From Apostichopus japonicus (Eukaryota; Echinodermata; Holothuroidea; Aspidochirotida; Stichopodidae), in contig NC_092573.1 in assembly GCF_037975245.1 (NCBI RefSeq), positions 15,666,765-15,730,764 on the forward strand: 64,000 nt of DNA, given 5' to 3'. Shown one piece after another: positions 34,009-46,999 of the stretch. The position numbers and the translations under genes are program-made. Every line of letters starts with the position of its first letter. Position 1 is the stretch's first letter. The notes beneath the pieces were generated by a model. The model worked only from the letters and a program-made list of their open reading frames with translations. It was not told the DNA's origin and searched no databases.

Positions 34009-34089
34009 CTGATCACTTCCACTCCCTCTGGACTTTAAAAAGAGGGTGAAAAATATCCCAAAAGACAAGAGGAATACCCTTCGTACCAT
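34009..34089 (-). CDS. Exon 1: start codon and signal peptide
   Basis: 27 codons starting MVRR followed by the hydrophobic core VFLLSFGIFFTLFL, then KSRGSGSDQ: a typical secretory signal peptide. The ATG has a purine at -3 and G at +4. The exon ends CAG|GTAAGT, phase 0. An AG lies 13 nt upstream of the ATG (ATTCAG then GCAACAGCA), so a separate 5' untranslated exon upstream is possible, but the pyrimidine tract there is poor. The link to exon 2 rests on matching phase, a clean donor and the need for a signal peptide. Confidence 0.72.
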
Positions 34090-34102
34090 TGCTGTTGCCT
34101 GA

Positions 34103-34997
34103 ATTTTAATTATTCATCCCTGAATGAAATGTCCTCTTCAAAATCTCTTTGTAATATAAATGAATAGTACTGAATTTAATCCATGAAGTCGAGATTGCAA
34201 ACAGTTGCGACTGGCTCCTCCGAGTTAAGAATCTGTTCTGACTCCTCCAAGTTAAGAATCTGTTCTGACCGCTAGAATTAATCCCAAGTGACAGTTGACA
34301 GTGTTCCTTCAACTTTCTTTTCACCCTCATGCTTCACTTCCTTCCTCTTGCATTTTTTTGTAGGTCAACTCCAGTCATAGACCAATCTACTCCCAGCAGC
34401 AAGAATGCAATATTTCTTTTCAAAGGATCTTGTAACATCCAAGAAGTGTCTTACAGCCTGTACCATCTATTGTTGTATGGCTAGGTAAGAAATCTTGGTG
34501 TGGGAGAATTCCCTTCAGGAGCATTTCAATAACAGGAATTTACTCCTGTGGTATATTTTAAAGGAAGCTTTTCTTACTTCTCTCATTGGAAAAAGTTTCA
34601 AAGGCTTTGAGACAATTCTGACTGAGTGGGTGTGAAGTCACAATGATATAGTTACTGAACGTAAATATCTGAAGGAAATTATTCAGGATGACTCAATGTG
34701 AACATTTAATGTAAACTGGAATATTCATCTTGTTTATGATATATGATATGATGTAATAAAATATAACTTTTTCTCTTTTGTAAGTGGATAGTCTACATAA
34801 CATGTGCACTATGAGAAATAATTGCAAGTAGACTTAAGGCCTGGTATAGTTTATTTCAAGGAAACTATTAAATGGCAAGTTGTTTAAAGGAAGATCAATA
34901 AAGTTTCCTGTCTGAAATAATTGTTAATATTACTTATTTGGTCGGAGGTGATATCCAATACAATAAAGAGAGAAATAACTGTTACTTGGGACCTTTG
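34103..34997. other. Upstream region of the TSP1 gene
   Basis: Region expected to hold the 5' untranslated sequence or promoter, or a further 5' intron. A 29-bp direct repeat (CCTCCGAGTTAAGAATCTGT) occurs twice at about 34,206-34,267. No convincing core promoter was recognised. Confidence 0.3.
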
Positions 34998-35176
34998 ACC
35001 CGATACTCATAACTAGTACAGTAACTACTGTTCATGTTCATAAACCGTGCATCAGTAACTACTGCGCTGTACGTGTTCGCAACACGGTAACATGTGTTAC
35101 AGGTGGCACAGTAATTACTGCAAAGCTGTTACACGTTGAACTACGAATCCGACAGGTGAAAATTTGCAGTAATTTT

Positions 35177-35209
<33 letters not shown>

Positions 35210-35359
35210 TAAATTTTAAATTTTAAAAATTTTAAATTGGCAGTAAGAAAACACTTGCAGTAACACATATTACCGTGTTACGAACACAGCGCAGTAGTTA
35301 CTGATGCACGGCTGTGGAACATGAACACTTAGTTACTGTACTAGCTATGAGTATCTGGT
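34998..35359. mobile_element. Fold-back element with long inverted arms and 8-bp target duplication
   Basis: Left arm ACCCGATACTCATAACTAGT, then GTGCATCAGTAACTACTGCG, is mirrored on the right by ACTAGCTATGAGTATCTGGT and CGCAGTAGTTACTGATGCAC. The arms are over 100 bp. The middle holds a T run of about 30 and AT-rich sequence. GGACCTTT flanks both sides (34,989-34,996 and 35,360-35,367). No coding capacity; hAT-like by target duplication length. Confidence 0.82.
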
Positions 35360-38300
35360 GGACCTTTCTAACACTGACAATGAGACAAAGAGAAAACAAA
35401 GTTTTTAATTCTAGAAGAAAAAAAAACTGGTATTTGGTTTGTTTAAGTAATGATGACCTTGTTGTTGACCCACACTAACAGCTTATTCTTCAGACTTTTG
35501 AAACTTGAACTACAGTACTGTACAGTTAATTATATTCTGAAAGCTTTGTTCTCTTTATAATTACCCTATAGTTATAGTTACCCTCTGAACTGGCATCCAA
35601 AGATTTGTCTGAAAGTTATGCCAGTCACAGAGTATGAGGAAAGTCACATCACAAGTGAGAAGATCTGGAGTGTTTCTGTTGAGGTTTATAAATTTGTATC
35701 TAAGAGAAACACAAAAATCTTTACCATTTGTATGGAAGAGCCATCTAGTGAGTTATTGTGGAGCTATGCAAAAGTGAATGGCTTTGTTCAGAATACATGC
35801 CAAAAAGAACAAAATACTATACACAACTGTACTTAAATACAGTACAGCTTAAACTTGAAGATTGATCTTACAAAATTGTTCAATGGCCGGGATCTTCAGC
35901 ATTTCTACAGAGGGCGCTATCATAATCGGTCCTCAATTCAGATGGCCATTAACAACTTTTTTTTTTAAAATCCAAATAAATGTATGTATGCTAAATCACT
36001 CAAAACTCCCTGCAATGAATGCAGCCAACAGAAAGAAAAGAACCATGCCAGATGAATGTCTGTTCTGAAGAAAAGCTGGGTCTGTCAGGCAAACGTTGAT
36101 TGACAATCTTATAGGAGGTTAAGCGGGTTCAAAAGGGACACAGTGAACCATTAACAATCAAAATCTACAATACAGTACAGTTAACTTGAGTGACAATAGC
36201 AGTTATCATAGGTTAAGTACAGAGATTGGCACACACTGATTTATTGACTGGGTCCTTATTTCTGACTGACAAGCTACCAGAACTTGGTAAACATATTAGC
36301 ATTATCATCAAGTTGCAAAGTATTGACAGTGTCTTCAATGTAAACATATTACAAATGGTTGTACTGTACATGTGAAGAACATTCTAGAATATCCATGGTT
36401 GGTGTCAACATCAATGGTTCTCTGATGAACAGCTATTAACATCAATATTAAAGAAGGTCAGTGAACCTGCACTCAAGCTTTTGCAAGCAATATATATAGT
36501 ACCATGAACAATGTTAGGACATCCATGGTTGGTGTCAATATAAATGGTACTCTGATGAACAGTTATTTACATCAATATTAAATAAGGTCAGTGAACCTGC
36601 ACCATGCAATATATACAGTACCATGAACAATGTTATGGTAATGTACTGTACATTATAAGGTCAATGAACCTGCAGACAAGCTTCTTTAAATGCAATTCAT
36701 CATTATCATGCACAATGTATGAAATGATATTATCTATTTAAAAATTGATAATCACTTAGTAGGGAGCAACAAAAGAGCAAACACTAAAGCTGCTACATGC
36801 ATGAGAGCCAAACATAATTATGTGTACTGTTTGTTAGTAGCTCTAGTAATTAGTTTGATGGCTTGACTCTTGACCTAATCATCTTAGTAAGTATGGAACC
36901 AATGAAAGAGAGGGCAACAAAGTTTATAACTTTACCTACATGTACGCATATATAAGTTATTGATTTGCCAATTACAGTGCAGTACAGATCAGTCATACAG
37001 TTATACTCAATTGAGTATTCATATTATGGACAGGTTGTTGGGAAAGGGTGACCTGATTTTGGCAAGTGTAGGTACTTTTGAAGTTTAATGTACTTCCATA
37101 TAAAAAAAAACAAAGTTTCCTGCATTGACATAACACATTGCAACTGCCTTAAAGTTGTACAGTTTAACAGAAACCTCTTGAAAAGTCTAGAAATTTTCGT
37201 CAAAGTTAAAAGCAAGCAATGAATTTTTAAGTAGCTTCTGGAGTTGTTTTTTGGTAAGTACTATTTTATACTAAATTCCCATATTAATCCCATATTAATA
37301 TTTTATACCAAAATCCCATCTTAATGGGGTTCATTAGCTAAGCAGTTTCATTCCAAATAGTGGAGTAATAGTTCAACAGTTTGAGATTTCCATGTGTCCT
37401 TTTTGCTGTGTTTGATGCTTCATTGAAAACTGTCCCGATGAAAAAAATATTCAGCATTGAAGCAAATTCATATCTTTATTACCTGAACCTTCATGTGGTC
37501 GAAAGCTCTAGATTGGAGATTATCTTAATAAGTTTGGGTTAGTTTGATCTTACTTTGTGTAACTCTTAGTGGGTTAGGGAAATATGCCAAGCAACCTGTA
37601 ATTGCTGCTTTAAATTCAAATTGCTTTAATTTGGATGAGAACTGGATATCCTGTTATTCAATCAATCTTTGACAATTTGGAATATCAGTAAATTGGACAT
37701 CAAGACATACTGTAGATAGCTGTATTGGCACTGTGAAATCACACTTCACCATATTTTATGAAGAAATATTACATCCCTTGTTTTTATTTCTGATGATTTT
37801 ATTTTCCATCTTTAAAATCTATATAGTCCAGGTCAAAATTTTGTTTTGAAAGGTTTAAGAGGAACATAGGCTGAAAAATAAAGAAAAAAGAAAACATTAT
37901 TTGTCAGTGTGCAACTACGACATCAGACCCGTTTGCTTCAAGTTCACTTTTGGTAGAATACAGTATCAGATAACTTCAACTGTCAATATCTCAAAAACGG
38001 TACATAGGAATTGAATGCAAATTTCACTAGAATGCTTAGATTATGTTCCTCTGTCACATATCAAAAACACATTTTGACCTGAATTATTCTTTTAATCAAA
38101 GTAAGTAGAACAGTAATGGAACCACCAATGTCTTACTGTCAGGAAGAGTTTTTCCCAGTTACTCAATTCAAAGGTAGTGCATCAAGTTTGCCCTGCATCA
38201 GATATTTATTCTTTATATAACTTTTCTACAATTCACACAATATGTCTTATATAACTATGAACTTTTTAAAAAAGGTCGTAGGATTAAGTGGTATATGACA

Positions 38301-41300
38301 AGTTTTCCCTCAGGCAAGCCCTTGCTGATAGGAGATGAAATACCAAGATCACAAGGAAACTATGGTAGGATGTTGCTGACAGAAACATCCCTCCTGCCAA
38401 GCAGCAACTAGACCAACCCACTCAAACCATCTCTTGGGTGCAGCTGGACAGGTTACAAGTGAAACTGTGATTATAGGTAGTACTAGGAGTTAAAAATAAA
38501 CTGGCATCTAGCCACTGACTTTTACCTCCCACTAAACTACACAATGGTAGTGTCAGCTGAGGGAGAAAGAAGATACATACAGTAAGAAGATGGGTGGGGT
38601 ACCTGCATATTACTACATGACCTAACATTTTCCCATTTTAACATTTCTAGGATGCAGATAATTCTGTGGATTCTATTTCCAAAAAAAGTAACGTAAATTA
38701 TATCTAATCGTCAATATATTTTCCTGCTCTCAAAGATTACTTAGGAAAGTTTGGGTGGCTAAACTGAGCAGCATTGGACAGGCAAGGCAGCAAGAATCCT
38801 ACTCATAAAGACCATTTAAGTGGGCTTTCCACATAACAGCTACATAGTTGAAATTTCCAACATGTTTCTGTTTCTAGATGATTTACTTATTAGCACATAA
38901 AAGACTTAAATAGTCAAGGAAATGGATCTGTAGTCAGTGATGCAATAAATTACTTGCTGAGGTTGATCTACCTACCAAATATCAAGTTAATTCAAGCTGT
39001 AGTGTTGGCTTACAGCATTTAAAAGATTTTCAGACTCTGATCTGTGTTGACCTCAAATGATGTTTGACCTCCACAACAACCAACAGGAATCTTGCATTCA
39101 GTAAAATGGATCTACAAACCAAACTTGTATGAAACTTCATCCAAGCTTTACATTTGCACTTATTGTGTTGATAAGGTTTTCTTTACCTATATTGACCTCA
39201 AATGACATTCCACCTGCACAAATTTCAATAGGGTTCTTGTGCTCACCAAGGAAGATCTGTATATATACCAAGTATCCAGTAAAACCAAGATGTAAGTTTC
39301 AGTTATAATGCTTACAAACAGGTGTCACATACACGCACAGAAAGACACGCACACACACAACGACCTTACCCTTCTGCAATTCAAGGAAGCAATGAAACTT
39401 GACATATGTCAACAAAGAAAAATAAACTGCCGGTGTTACAGGATAATATAGTGAAGAATAGGACAACAAATATACGTGTATTACCTCAAACATGGATGTG
39501 TAGCTGAGATGATCTTCTGAAAGGTGGCCATCTCCTTCGTTCGTTACTGCTGTTGGTAAACAAAACTGTTGAAACAATGAAAAAGATGAAAATGATGAGT
39601 GATGGTATTTACAAGATTTTCGGGCTTTGACCTTCTGCATGTTACCCTCAAATGACCTTTAACCTTCACCAACTTCCCACATGATTTTTGCATCCACTCA
39701 AGAGGCACTACTGCTACAGTATGAAGTTCAAACAAGCTGTTTATCAACAGAGAAATTTGTTTTTTTCTCTTTGATGCTCCACTTATAGGCTTACTGATAC
39801 TTTACTGTTCTTTTTAAGAGTTAATCTTTTGAAGTCTTCTATTGCATCTGGCTGCCATTTACTTCAATGTCGTAATCTGCAGTTTGTATTTAAAATAGTC
39901 TCACTACACTAATTTGCCCACCTGGTCTGGTTAGTGATTTTATAAAAACTTGTCAGTGCTTGAACTGAGGAAAACTCTTACAATGACATTCGAGGCCCTT
40001 ATGTCCGAATTCAATTCAATGTATGAAAGAAATATAACATCTTTGCATTGAAAGGGTTTTTCTCTAAATTTCTGTAATCATTATGTAGGATCAATCACAA
40101 CAATAAAGGAGATATTAATTTTAATAAGGAAGACTATGTCTGACCTACATAAATTCTACATGAAAAGACTGAACATAAACTTTGTCTTGTTTGGTCTTTT
40201 TATTAAAGTCATGACTCCTGTTCTGAGATTATCCAGTCTAATATATGTTTGTGACCGAAGGGAATGAAATTTGTATAGGTTCATAGATGGCAGCCTTCGA
40301 CTTTTGTCAGATCCAAACAGATAGATGTTAAACTAATTCCAATCCAGGAGTTTACTTTCAGAGACCAGTTAAAAAGGCCAATAATCAAACTATGGACGTG
40401 AAAAACACCTACGAAGGGAAGTAACAAACACGGGCCGCATAAAAGATACTTTTATTTATGCTTGAAGGGCCGTGATAACATTTCCCACGAAGAAAATATG
40501 ATCCCTCGGAGTGGATGCTCAGCAGGAGTGGTTCTGTGTCTGTTTTTATAAGTTTGTGAAGGTTGGCGAGAGTTAAGAAGTTTAAAAACATGTTTACAGA
40601 CACATTTTCAAGAGGTGTACTTGAATTGTGATAAATATAGAAATTGGAACAACCATGCCCAGAGGGTGTCAAATATTAAAGAACCAATGTAACTTTTGAT
40701 TGTCACAACTTTGATGTAAAATCTGCAGTGTGTCCAGGCATTTGTTAAACACATTTCACAAACTTCTGTGGTAACATATGAAAATTTGAAAAGTAATTAA
40801 ATTTCAGCTTTGGGGTTTTGAGTGAATATTTGGACAATACAAGCCTTGTCGACATCCCTTGAGTCCCCTGATTCTTGTCTTGTAAAGTCCTACAAAAAGG
40901 ATAAATCCACAGGAAGTGAATTGTGTGGAAGTTAACATTTAATTTCCACTTCTGTTTTTGTTTGCTTTGTTTTTTGGGGGCAAGGGGAGGAAGGAGTTGG
41001 TTAATTGTTTCTTGAACATTATGTAATAAACATTATAATAAGAATATATCTCCTACAGAATAAATACTGAATGTTTATTGTAAATGAAACATTGATCAGT
41101 TGTTGAAGGGGAGAGATCGGGAGAAACCTTGGGACTTTACACATGGATCTCTTCAATGATCATTTTGGACCAATGAACTGATCATAGGGCAGCACTCACT
41201 GAGTATTGCCAAAATATCACCGGCTGTTTTAAACCCCCAATAATATTCCATACTAATGTAAAGGAGTCACTTTAAAATAGCTCTCAGCCTGCAGTAGATC

Positions 41301-44000
41301 ATCTTAAATCAATTGAACCGGTACAGGATGTATTTAACAGGTTCTTTTATTACAGTTCACTTGGTCCCTTGATAATTCCTGTCATGCTGGATTTGTTATA
41401 TATATTCAACCATGGACTTGTTTGCTGTTAAGAGGACATCTGACATCTTTGAGATGATAGAAAAGATATCCTTGTAAAAAGGCAAATTCCAATATTTATT
41501 ACTCATCACTTTTTCACACCAGTTCCTTAAAATGTCATTGAGCAAAATGTATTCCCAATGATTTGACAGATGTGTATGTGATACTTAAAATGAGGGCGCT
41601 GTTTGTGAAACAACGTCAAAGCTGTATGCATACTTTATGGATGTCATATCTGTAAATGACAAGAACATCCTACAAAGAGGAAATTGAAATATAAATTCTT
41701 CGGATACATTCTTAACTGATGTCATCATCATCGTCGTCATCATCATCATAATAATCAGGCAGTTATTATTCAGGGCTTAAGCAACCATAAATGTGGGAAA
41801 AGCCTGCAATGGCTTATGCATCACAAAATTTAGTCCAATTCAACATTTTAACTCAAATTTGGAATCTTTACTATTGATAAATCATTTCAGATGAGAAAAC
41901 TATAGAAATGCCATCACCTAGCTTTATCCATTCAAAAAACTGAAACTGAAAATGTACACAGTTCCATGTCCAAAATTATAATGTAAGTGAAAGCAACTGT
42001 CAACAGTATAAGTGCAGCCTACAATAATATTAATAATAATATGCCGTCTTTGACAAAGTATTATGGGCAGGGACTAGGTGAAGCCTTCACACAAACACAT
42101 GTACTCCATGGTGCACCGGTCATTTTGCAATGTCATGTAGCAAACTTAAAAACTCAATTCTTAAACTGCAAGCAAGTTAAACACAGGGAATAGTTCAATA
42201 CTCACGATTTTTGCAGCTGCTAAAATGTTTATAAAATGGTTTGGGGCAAAATCTGCTATTAATCTTATTTGTGTAGCAAATTTAGCTAATTTGGCTCAGC
42301 ATTTGCAGTACCATCCATGATACATCATTCCCTGACCTTTAGGGACCTAAATCTTTCTTAAATTTAATCAAATTTGTGCTTTGAAAATCCCTTAACTGTA
42401 TTAAACTAGACATGCTGCACTAGGCCAATAAGCTAGCCTACACATCTATGGTTGACTATAGGAATGTAACGCCTGATGTTTGCAGCTAAACACATCTCAA
42501 TGTTTAGGGGTGTGGGAACAATGTGGGTTAGAACAATGGAGGGAGCTACTGACCAATTGTCGATTCACTAAGGATGGCGCTCTTGCTTACCTACCCGATT
42601 GTCAGTTCAATCAGTGTTGCTCCAGATGGTGCTTTTTACCCATTAAGGAATTCAATCAGCGACACACTGATGCTCATTTACTGTACCCCATCATTTGTTG
42701 AGCAAGCAATGTATTGTTGTTTATTTACCCAATCATGTTGAATAAGTGTTGCCTCAAAGATACAGGTCTACTCTATCCTAGAATCTTTGCCATACCCATC
42801 CAAGTCCATACAGTATAGTTTACAATATTAAGATTTTTAAATTTCTTAGGGTAGGCTATGTCTCAATCAATTAGCAAGATGCACTTTCCATAGGGTATAT
42901 CCATACAATTAAGAATATCTGTGATATTAAGGTGACAGTCTTCGGTCTCTCATAGACTACACTATGCAACCTGACTTTTAAATGGTATGCACAGGTGGAA
43001 AAAAAAACCCCTCTAGCTTTATATCTTGACGAGTCTCTAACCTCATGCCTTCATGATCTGTGTTAAGTTGAATACATTAAGGAAGTATGTCAAGCTTATT
43101 CACACAACGATCTGTTATTGATAAGTTGTCACAACCTAAAACTCTTATGGTTTGCCTTGACTACCTACATTTCTCAACATTTGTTAGATAAATGCAACAA
43201 CCAGCCTAGCCTAGGCCTTTTACTAATTAGTGTTAAGACTACAATAGGTGGATCAAGTTACGCTCGTACCCAGCGTTTTTTGATTTGGTCTAACCTAGGC
43301 CTATCCCATATGGCCTAGGCTATAGCCTCAGTCAATTAGAATGTTTTTGTCATCCCAACATTGGTCCCAAGTTGTGCTCCTGCGGAGGCTCCCTTAGGGC
43401 CTGCCACCACGATGATGAGCCTTAGTCTAAGTTAGAACTTAAGAGGGTTTAAGAACTAGAAGTAATAGACTAGGGTATCACTAACTCAGTTAGGCATATA
43501 TACCTACAGTATGTAAGTTAGTCCAGCGGTACTGTACACTAGGCCTAATGCCTTACGCAGCCTAACGCTGACTTAACAAGTTAGAACAGAGATCTAGCTA
43601 AAATTGCAGCTTTTTGTCAGCCATTAGGACAGAATTAATACTAAGCATAAGTTAAACAGTCTCACAGACCTGTAAATTATAGCAGTTTCCGAGTTGTCTA
43701 TTAGAATATGCTTCAAAACAGGCCTAAAGTATATATCAATGTGTTCATATAGTAATGGCTGTGAAAGAAGTTCCAGGTCCAAGAACGTCATGTCGCAAAC
43801 CGCACATGTGCATACGTGATGAAATCATAGCAGACGACACCCTACCGGATGTGATTGGCGGCGCTATATAGTTTCTCTCGACCAAACAAACTATGCTTTA
43901 CTAGTGTACATGTATACTGAATCACCAAGTAATAAGTTTCATTTTCATTTATCCCCAATACCGATACAAACTCAGTATAAGGCCAAGCAAGATTGTTAAT
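35360..44000. other. No supported gene
   Basis: AT-rich DNA with only short frames. Two roughly 130-bp copies of ATCCATGGTTGGTGTCAA(C/T)AT lie at 36,391-36,650. Stretches of TGACCTCAAATGACNTTN-type sequence at about 39,045-39,690 look like an old interspersed repeat. A CATCAT-rich tract lies near 41,725. Confidence 0.5.
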
Positions 44001-44001
44001 T

Positions 44002-44028
44002 CTAGAGTTCCTCTATAAAGGAACTCTA
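44002..44028. other. Small hairpin containing a TATA-like motif
   Basis: TAGAGTTCC, CTCTATAAAG-like loop, GGAACTCTA: 9-bp perfect arms around TCTATAAA. A 110-codon frame beginning MAVNKSYQID starts about 55 nt downstream (44,082-44,414, plus strand). The spacing would fit a core promoter, but the frame has no recognisable domain and no supporting exons, so both remain speculative. Confidence 0.2.
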
Positions 44029-46580
44029 GGTAATTCCACATTGAGAGGACCCTCTTCGGATTTCTTTTCTTTGCACTAATAATGGCTGTAAATAAGTCAT
44101 ATCAAATTGATTCTGCTCAATCCAACTTGTATAGGGAAACTAATGTAATTTTCCAACATGATGATGTGAGGCAACCACATAAGAATAATGCTCTTCGTCA
44201 TTACCCGCCATTCACTCTCAATTTTTGTACGTACTCCAAGAGATATAGAAATTTTGATCATTTGGCCAACATTAGTTCTTCCGACCCTTTTCCCGACATG
44301 CTTTTACCTTCCAGGTGCCTGGGAACTGTTCGTAGAGTGCTGTTTGTTAAACAACTTAAGCATCGGGGGCCCGGAATCATAATGTTTTACACGGGTTGCA
44401 AAATGAGAACTTAACGTTCTGTTAAATTTTAACCAACTTTGCAGATTTACTCAGTAGCAGAATATACCATGTAGAATTCTTTTCGAAGCTGTTATCGTTT
44501 AGAAATGTTATCTGTTTTTCAGGTGATTTACTTGTTTATTTTTGCCTAGTAAAATTGCACGCATACATAACGAGGGATGCCCAATATGGCAATGAGAGGA
44601 GCCATTGTGCCATCACAAGGGAAACGTGTTTAAAGTTTCCCACATGTCAGTCTGAATATTTCATTTTGTGTAGTATATATAAGCATTTGGTGTCCTCTGT
44701 CAAAACAACTCATTCAAAACATAGAGACATATGGGAATTATTGCTTCTGATTGACATGTCCTCGCAAATCCTAAAATAAAGAACGAGGGAGTGAACAGAC
44801 CTTTTAAAAAAAACTTTAGAGTTTCACGATTTTTTTTTTTCTCTTTTGAAAGTGCCGAATGTTTTTGTCCTTGACTCTTATGGGAAATAAAGCCAAACGG
44901 ACTCGTAGAGAGATGTAGGTTTATGGTGTTTAGGTTAGGCCGGCTACTGATGAATTTACCAGATTGTGTACCGCCACAAGCCGACGTGAAGGGACACCTG
45001 AAAGGTTCTTAACAGATCCTTGCTTACTTTAATTTATGCAAGCGCGGTTGTTTTTTGTTTTTTGGTTTTTTGGTTCCTCGATTTCAACACGTAAAATGAT
45101 CAGTGTAATTGAATATTCCCCGTATGTATATTACAGAAACCAAAAAGAGCAATGAAGGTTTCATGTGCAGCTATTTCTTTATAACATCCGTCGGGAACGA
45201 TCCTCTCTGGTGGTGTTTTCAACGAATACATTCTCGGAAATTAAAATGATGAACACAATGGCAGGACTTTATTCTTTTTATGTCATAAATAGTCAAAGAA
45301 AGAAGTGAAATATTGAATGCTAGCATTGTATCCATAGCTCTGTCGGGTTTTTTTTTTCAGTAGGAAAACAGAAGCCTTTTATAGCCTCAATTGACATGTA
45401 TACAGCAACTTTAATTGATGAGCCTCCGATGGACAGATATCAGTGTTATTTTATTGTATGTAACCAAAATGAATGTTGTGTCTCGAGTCATCCTTTAATG
45501 GCAGCAGATTGTATTTGTAACATAACCTCTCTTGCTATGAATTGGCCTACCATTGAATAGTAACTTTGACAGTTTGCTCATTGTTAATTTCATAAAAACA
45601 TATCCTTTCAATATTTACAGAGTGTGTTGCTGTTACACCGACAACAACCAATAACCAAAAGTCTATACCTATAAACACTGTCATATTAGAAGATCCTCAC
45701 CTGACCTAATTTGCATATGAGAATCGGGTTGAAATAAATGTTGTCATTATATATTCCATTCATGTCTTCCAGACGTCAATAAAATATTCGTTAAATATTG
45801 ACCCTCTTAGATATAGGCTCTTTTCCTCTTGGAAGTCCGCTTCTGTCGTATTATATTCTAATGGCATGTTGTATTATAAATACCAGATATTGTTATGCGA
45901 ACGACCTAATGTGGCCCTCATCTCCCCTGAATGGCAACCAGAACATGCTGAGCAGGGAAGCTCCCCCGAGCACTGAGCCCGTTTTGCAGAGTGTACGGGG
46001 CGGCATTGTTTCATATACTACCTCATCAGTCAAATTTTTAACTTTTCAACATAACCATTAACAGACAAAATCTCAAGGAAACGCCTAATTTCCGTGAAAA
46101 TTAGTCAAATTCAACAATGATTATAAATATTGGCATTTTCGAGATCTATAAATGTATGATATAGGCCTACAACGTTGAAATTTGTACCTGTACAACGGAA
46201 ATGTTTTTGAACGTGGAAATTCAAGAATTTTCCATATATTCAGAATAAACGGAGGAACAATTCAAATTGATCAGATCAAAGAGGTCAGTTATTTAATTCA
46301 CCGGATCCCCTTTTGAAGTCTTCGTGTTAACTTAAGTAACAATGAAACTTAATATATTATTATTTAATATCCCATAATTCACTGGCCCCCTAATTAAACC
46401 CATTGCCCGTGGTTGTAGTCCCTTTCCCCACCACCCACCCACCCCCACGATATAGCGATGTTAGGAGAGCATGTTTTTTTCCAGTCGCATTGAACTGAAA
46501 AGATCAGTATTTGTTGTTTCCATAATACATAGAACTGTATATAAGAAAGATTACAAAACTCGACTTATATTGCCAAAGAT

Positions 46581-46700
46581 TGCCACAGCCAAGCGGATAG
46601 GGTGTTTGCATATAAAGCGGGAGGCCCGGGTTCGAGTCCCGGTGGAGGCTGGAAGTTTTTTCACTGTTCTTCCAACTGATTTTCCAACTCACTACGATTT

Positions 46701-46701
<1 letters not shown>
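46581..46701 (+). mobile_element. tRNA-derived SINE copy with (AT)n tail
   Basis: Head GCCAAGCGGATAGGGTGTTT, the CATATAAAGCGGGAGG region, B box GGTTCGAGTCCCGG, then GGAGGCTGGAAG and TTTTCCAACTCACTACGATT, running into (AT)n at 46,702-46,760. Same family as the copies at 12,353 and 12,590. Confidence 0.82.
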
Positions 46702-46761
<60 letters not shown>

Positions 46762-46762
<1 letters not shown>

Positions 46763-46884
46763 GGGAGGCCCGTGGTTCGAATCCCGGTGGAGGCTGAAAG
46801 TTTCTTCACTGTTCTTGATTTTCCAACTCATTACGATTTTCATTTATATATATTCATTTGCCTTTGTCGTTTACCTCCATTGTA

Positions 46885-46939
<55 letters not shown>

Positions 46940-46940
46940 A
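46762..46940 (+). mobile_element. Head-truncated SINE copy in tandem, with (AT)n tail
   Basis: Starts inside the head (CGGGAGGCCCGTGGTTCGAA), directly after the (AT)n of the preceding copy, and continues GGAGGCTGAAAGTTTCTTCA, CATTTGCCTTTGTCGTTTAC, then (AT)n from about 46,890. It gives the 3' body sequence CATTTGCCTTTGTCGTT shared with the 12,590 copy. Confidence 0.8.
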
Positions 46941-46999
46941 TATCTATATCTATATCTATATCTATATATACATATATTTTGAGCGTTCGTATGTGTGCC

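Larger units (their letters stand above)
138..34089 (-). other. ADAMTS-like / papilin-like secreted TSP1-repeat gene (3' end outside window)
   Basis: Twelve minus-strand exons with AG/GT borders join into 765 codons. Domain order: signal peptide (residues 1-23 or so), TSP1-1 (36-80), ADAMTS-type cysteine-rich module (80-190) with DGTPC, CLNGKC and CLVCGGDNSTC, cysteine-free spacer (about 190-296), TSP1-2 (301-355), TSP1-3 (359-413), TSP1-4 (416-469), TSP1-5 (483-538), a Ser/Asp/Asn-rich linker (539-634), TSP1-6 (636-691), TSP1-7 (695-754) and the start of TSP1-8 (from W758). Each complete TSP1 has six cysteines. There is no propeptide and no HExxH metalloprotease domain, which is the ADAMTSL/papilin arrangement. 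In known members these are secreted glycoproteins of the extracellular matrix; that role is inferred here. Which member (ADAMTSL1/2/3 or papilin) cannot be decided without the C-terminus, where PLAC, Ig or Kunitz domains would lie. Ten of the eleven intron joins or exon boundaries are straightforward; the donors of exons 5 and 9 are uncertain. Confidence 0.88.

Noticed and set aside
41987-42193. Possible Ig-like exon (GAPVILQCHVANLK) on the plus strand
   Set aside because: It only resembles one Ig strand. There is no conserved Trp or second Cys spacing, and no clear neighbouring exon.
44082-44414. 110-codon plus-strand frame as a gene
   Set aside because: No domain, no repeated support, no clear splice partners; the TATA-like hairpin upstream is not enough.
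46581-46651. Functional tRNA gene
   Set aside because: The B box and anticodon stem are good, but there is no convincing acceptor stem, and the same head recurs with a common SINE body at four places.
46471-46809. Open frames on both strands with Ile/Tyr repeats
   Set aside because: They read through the SINE head and its (AT)n tail; the same holds for the frames at 49,379-50,042 and the one ending near 54,023.
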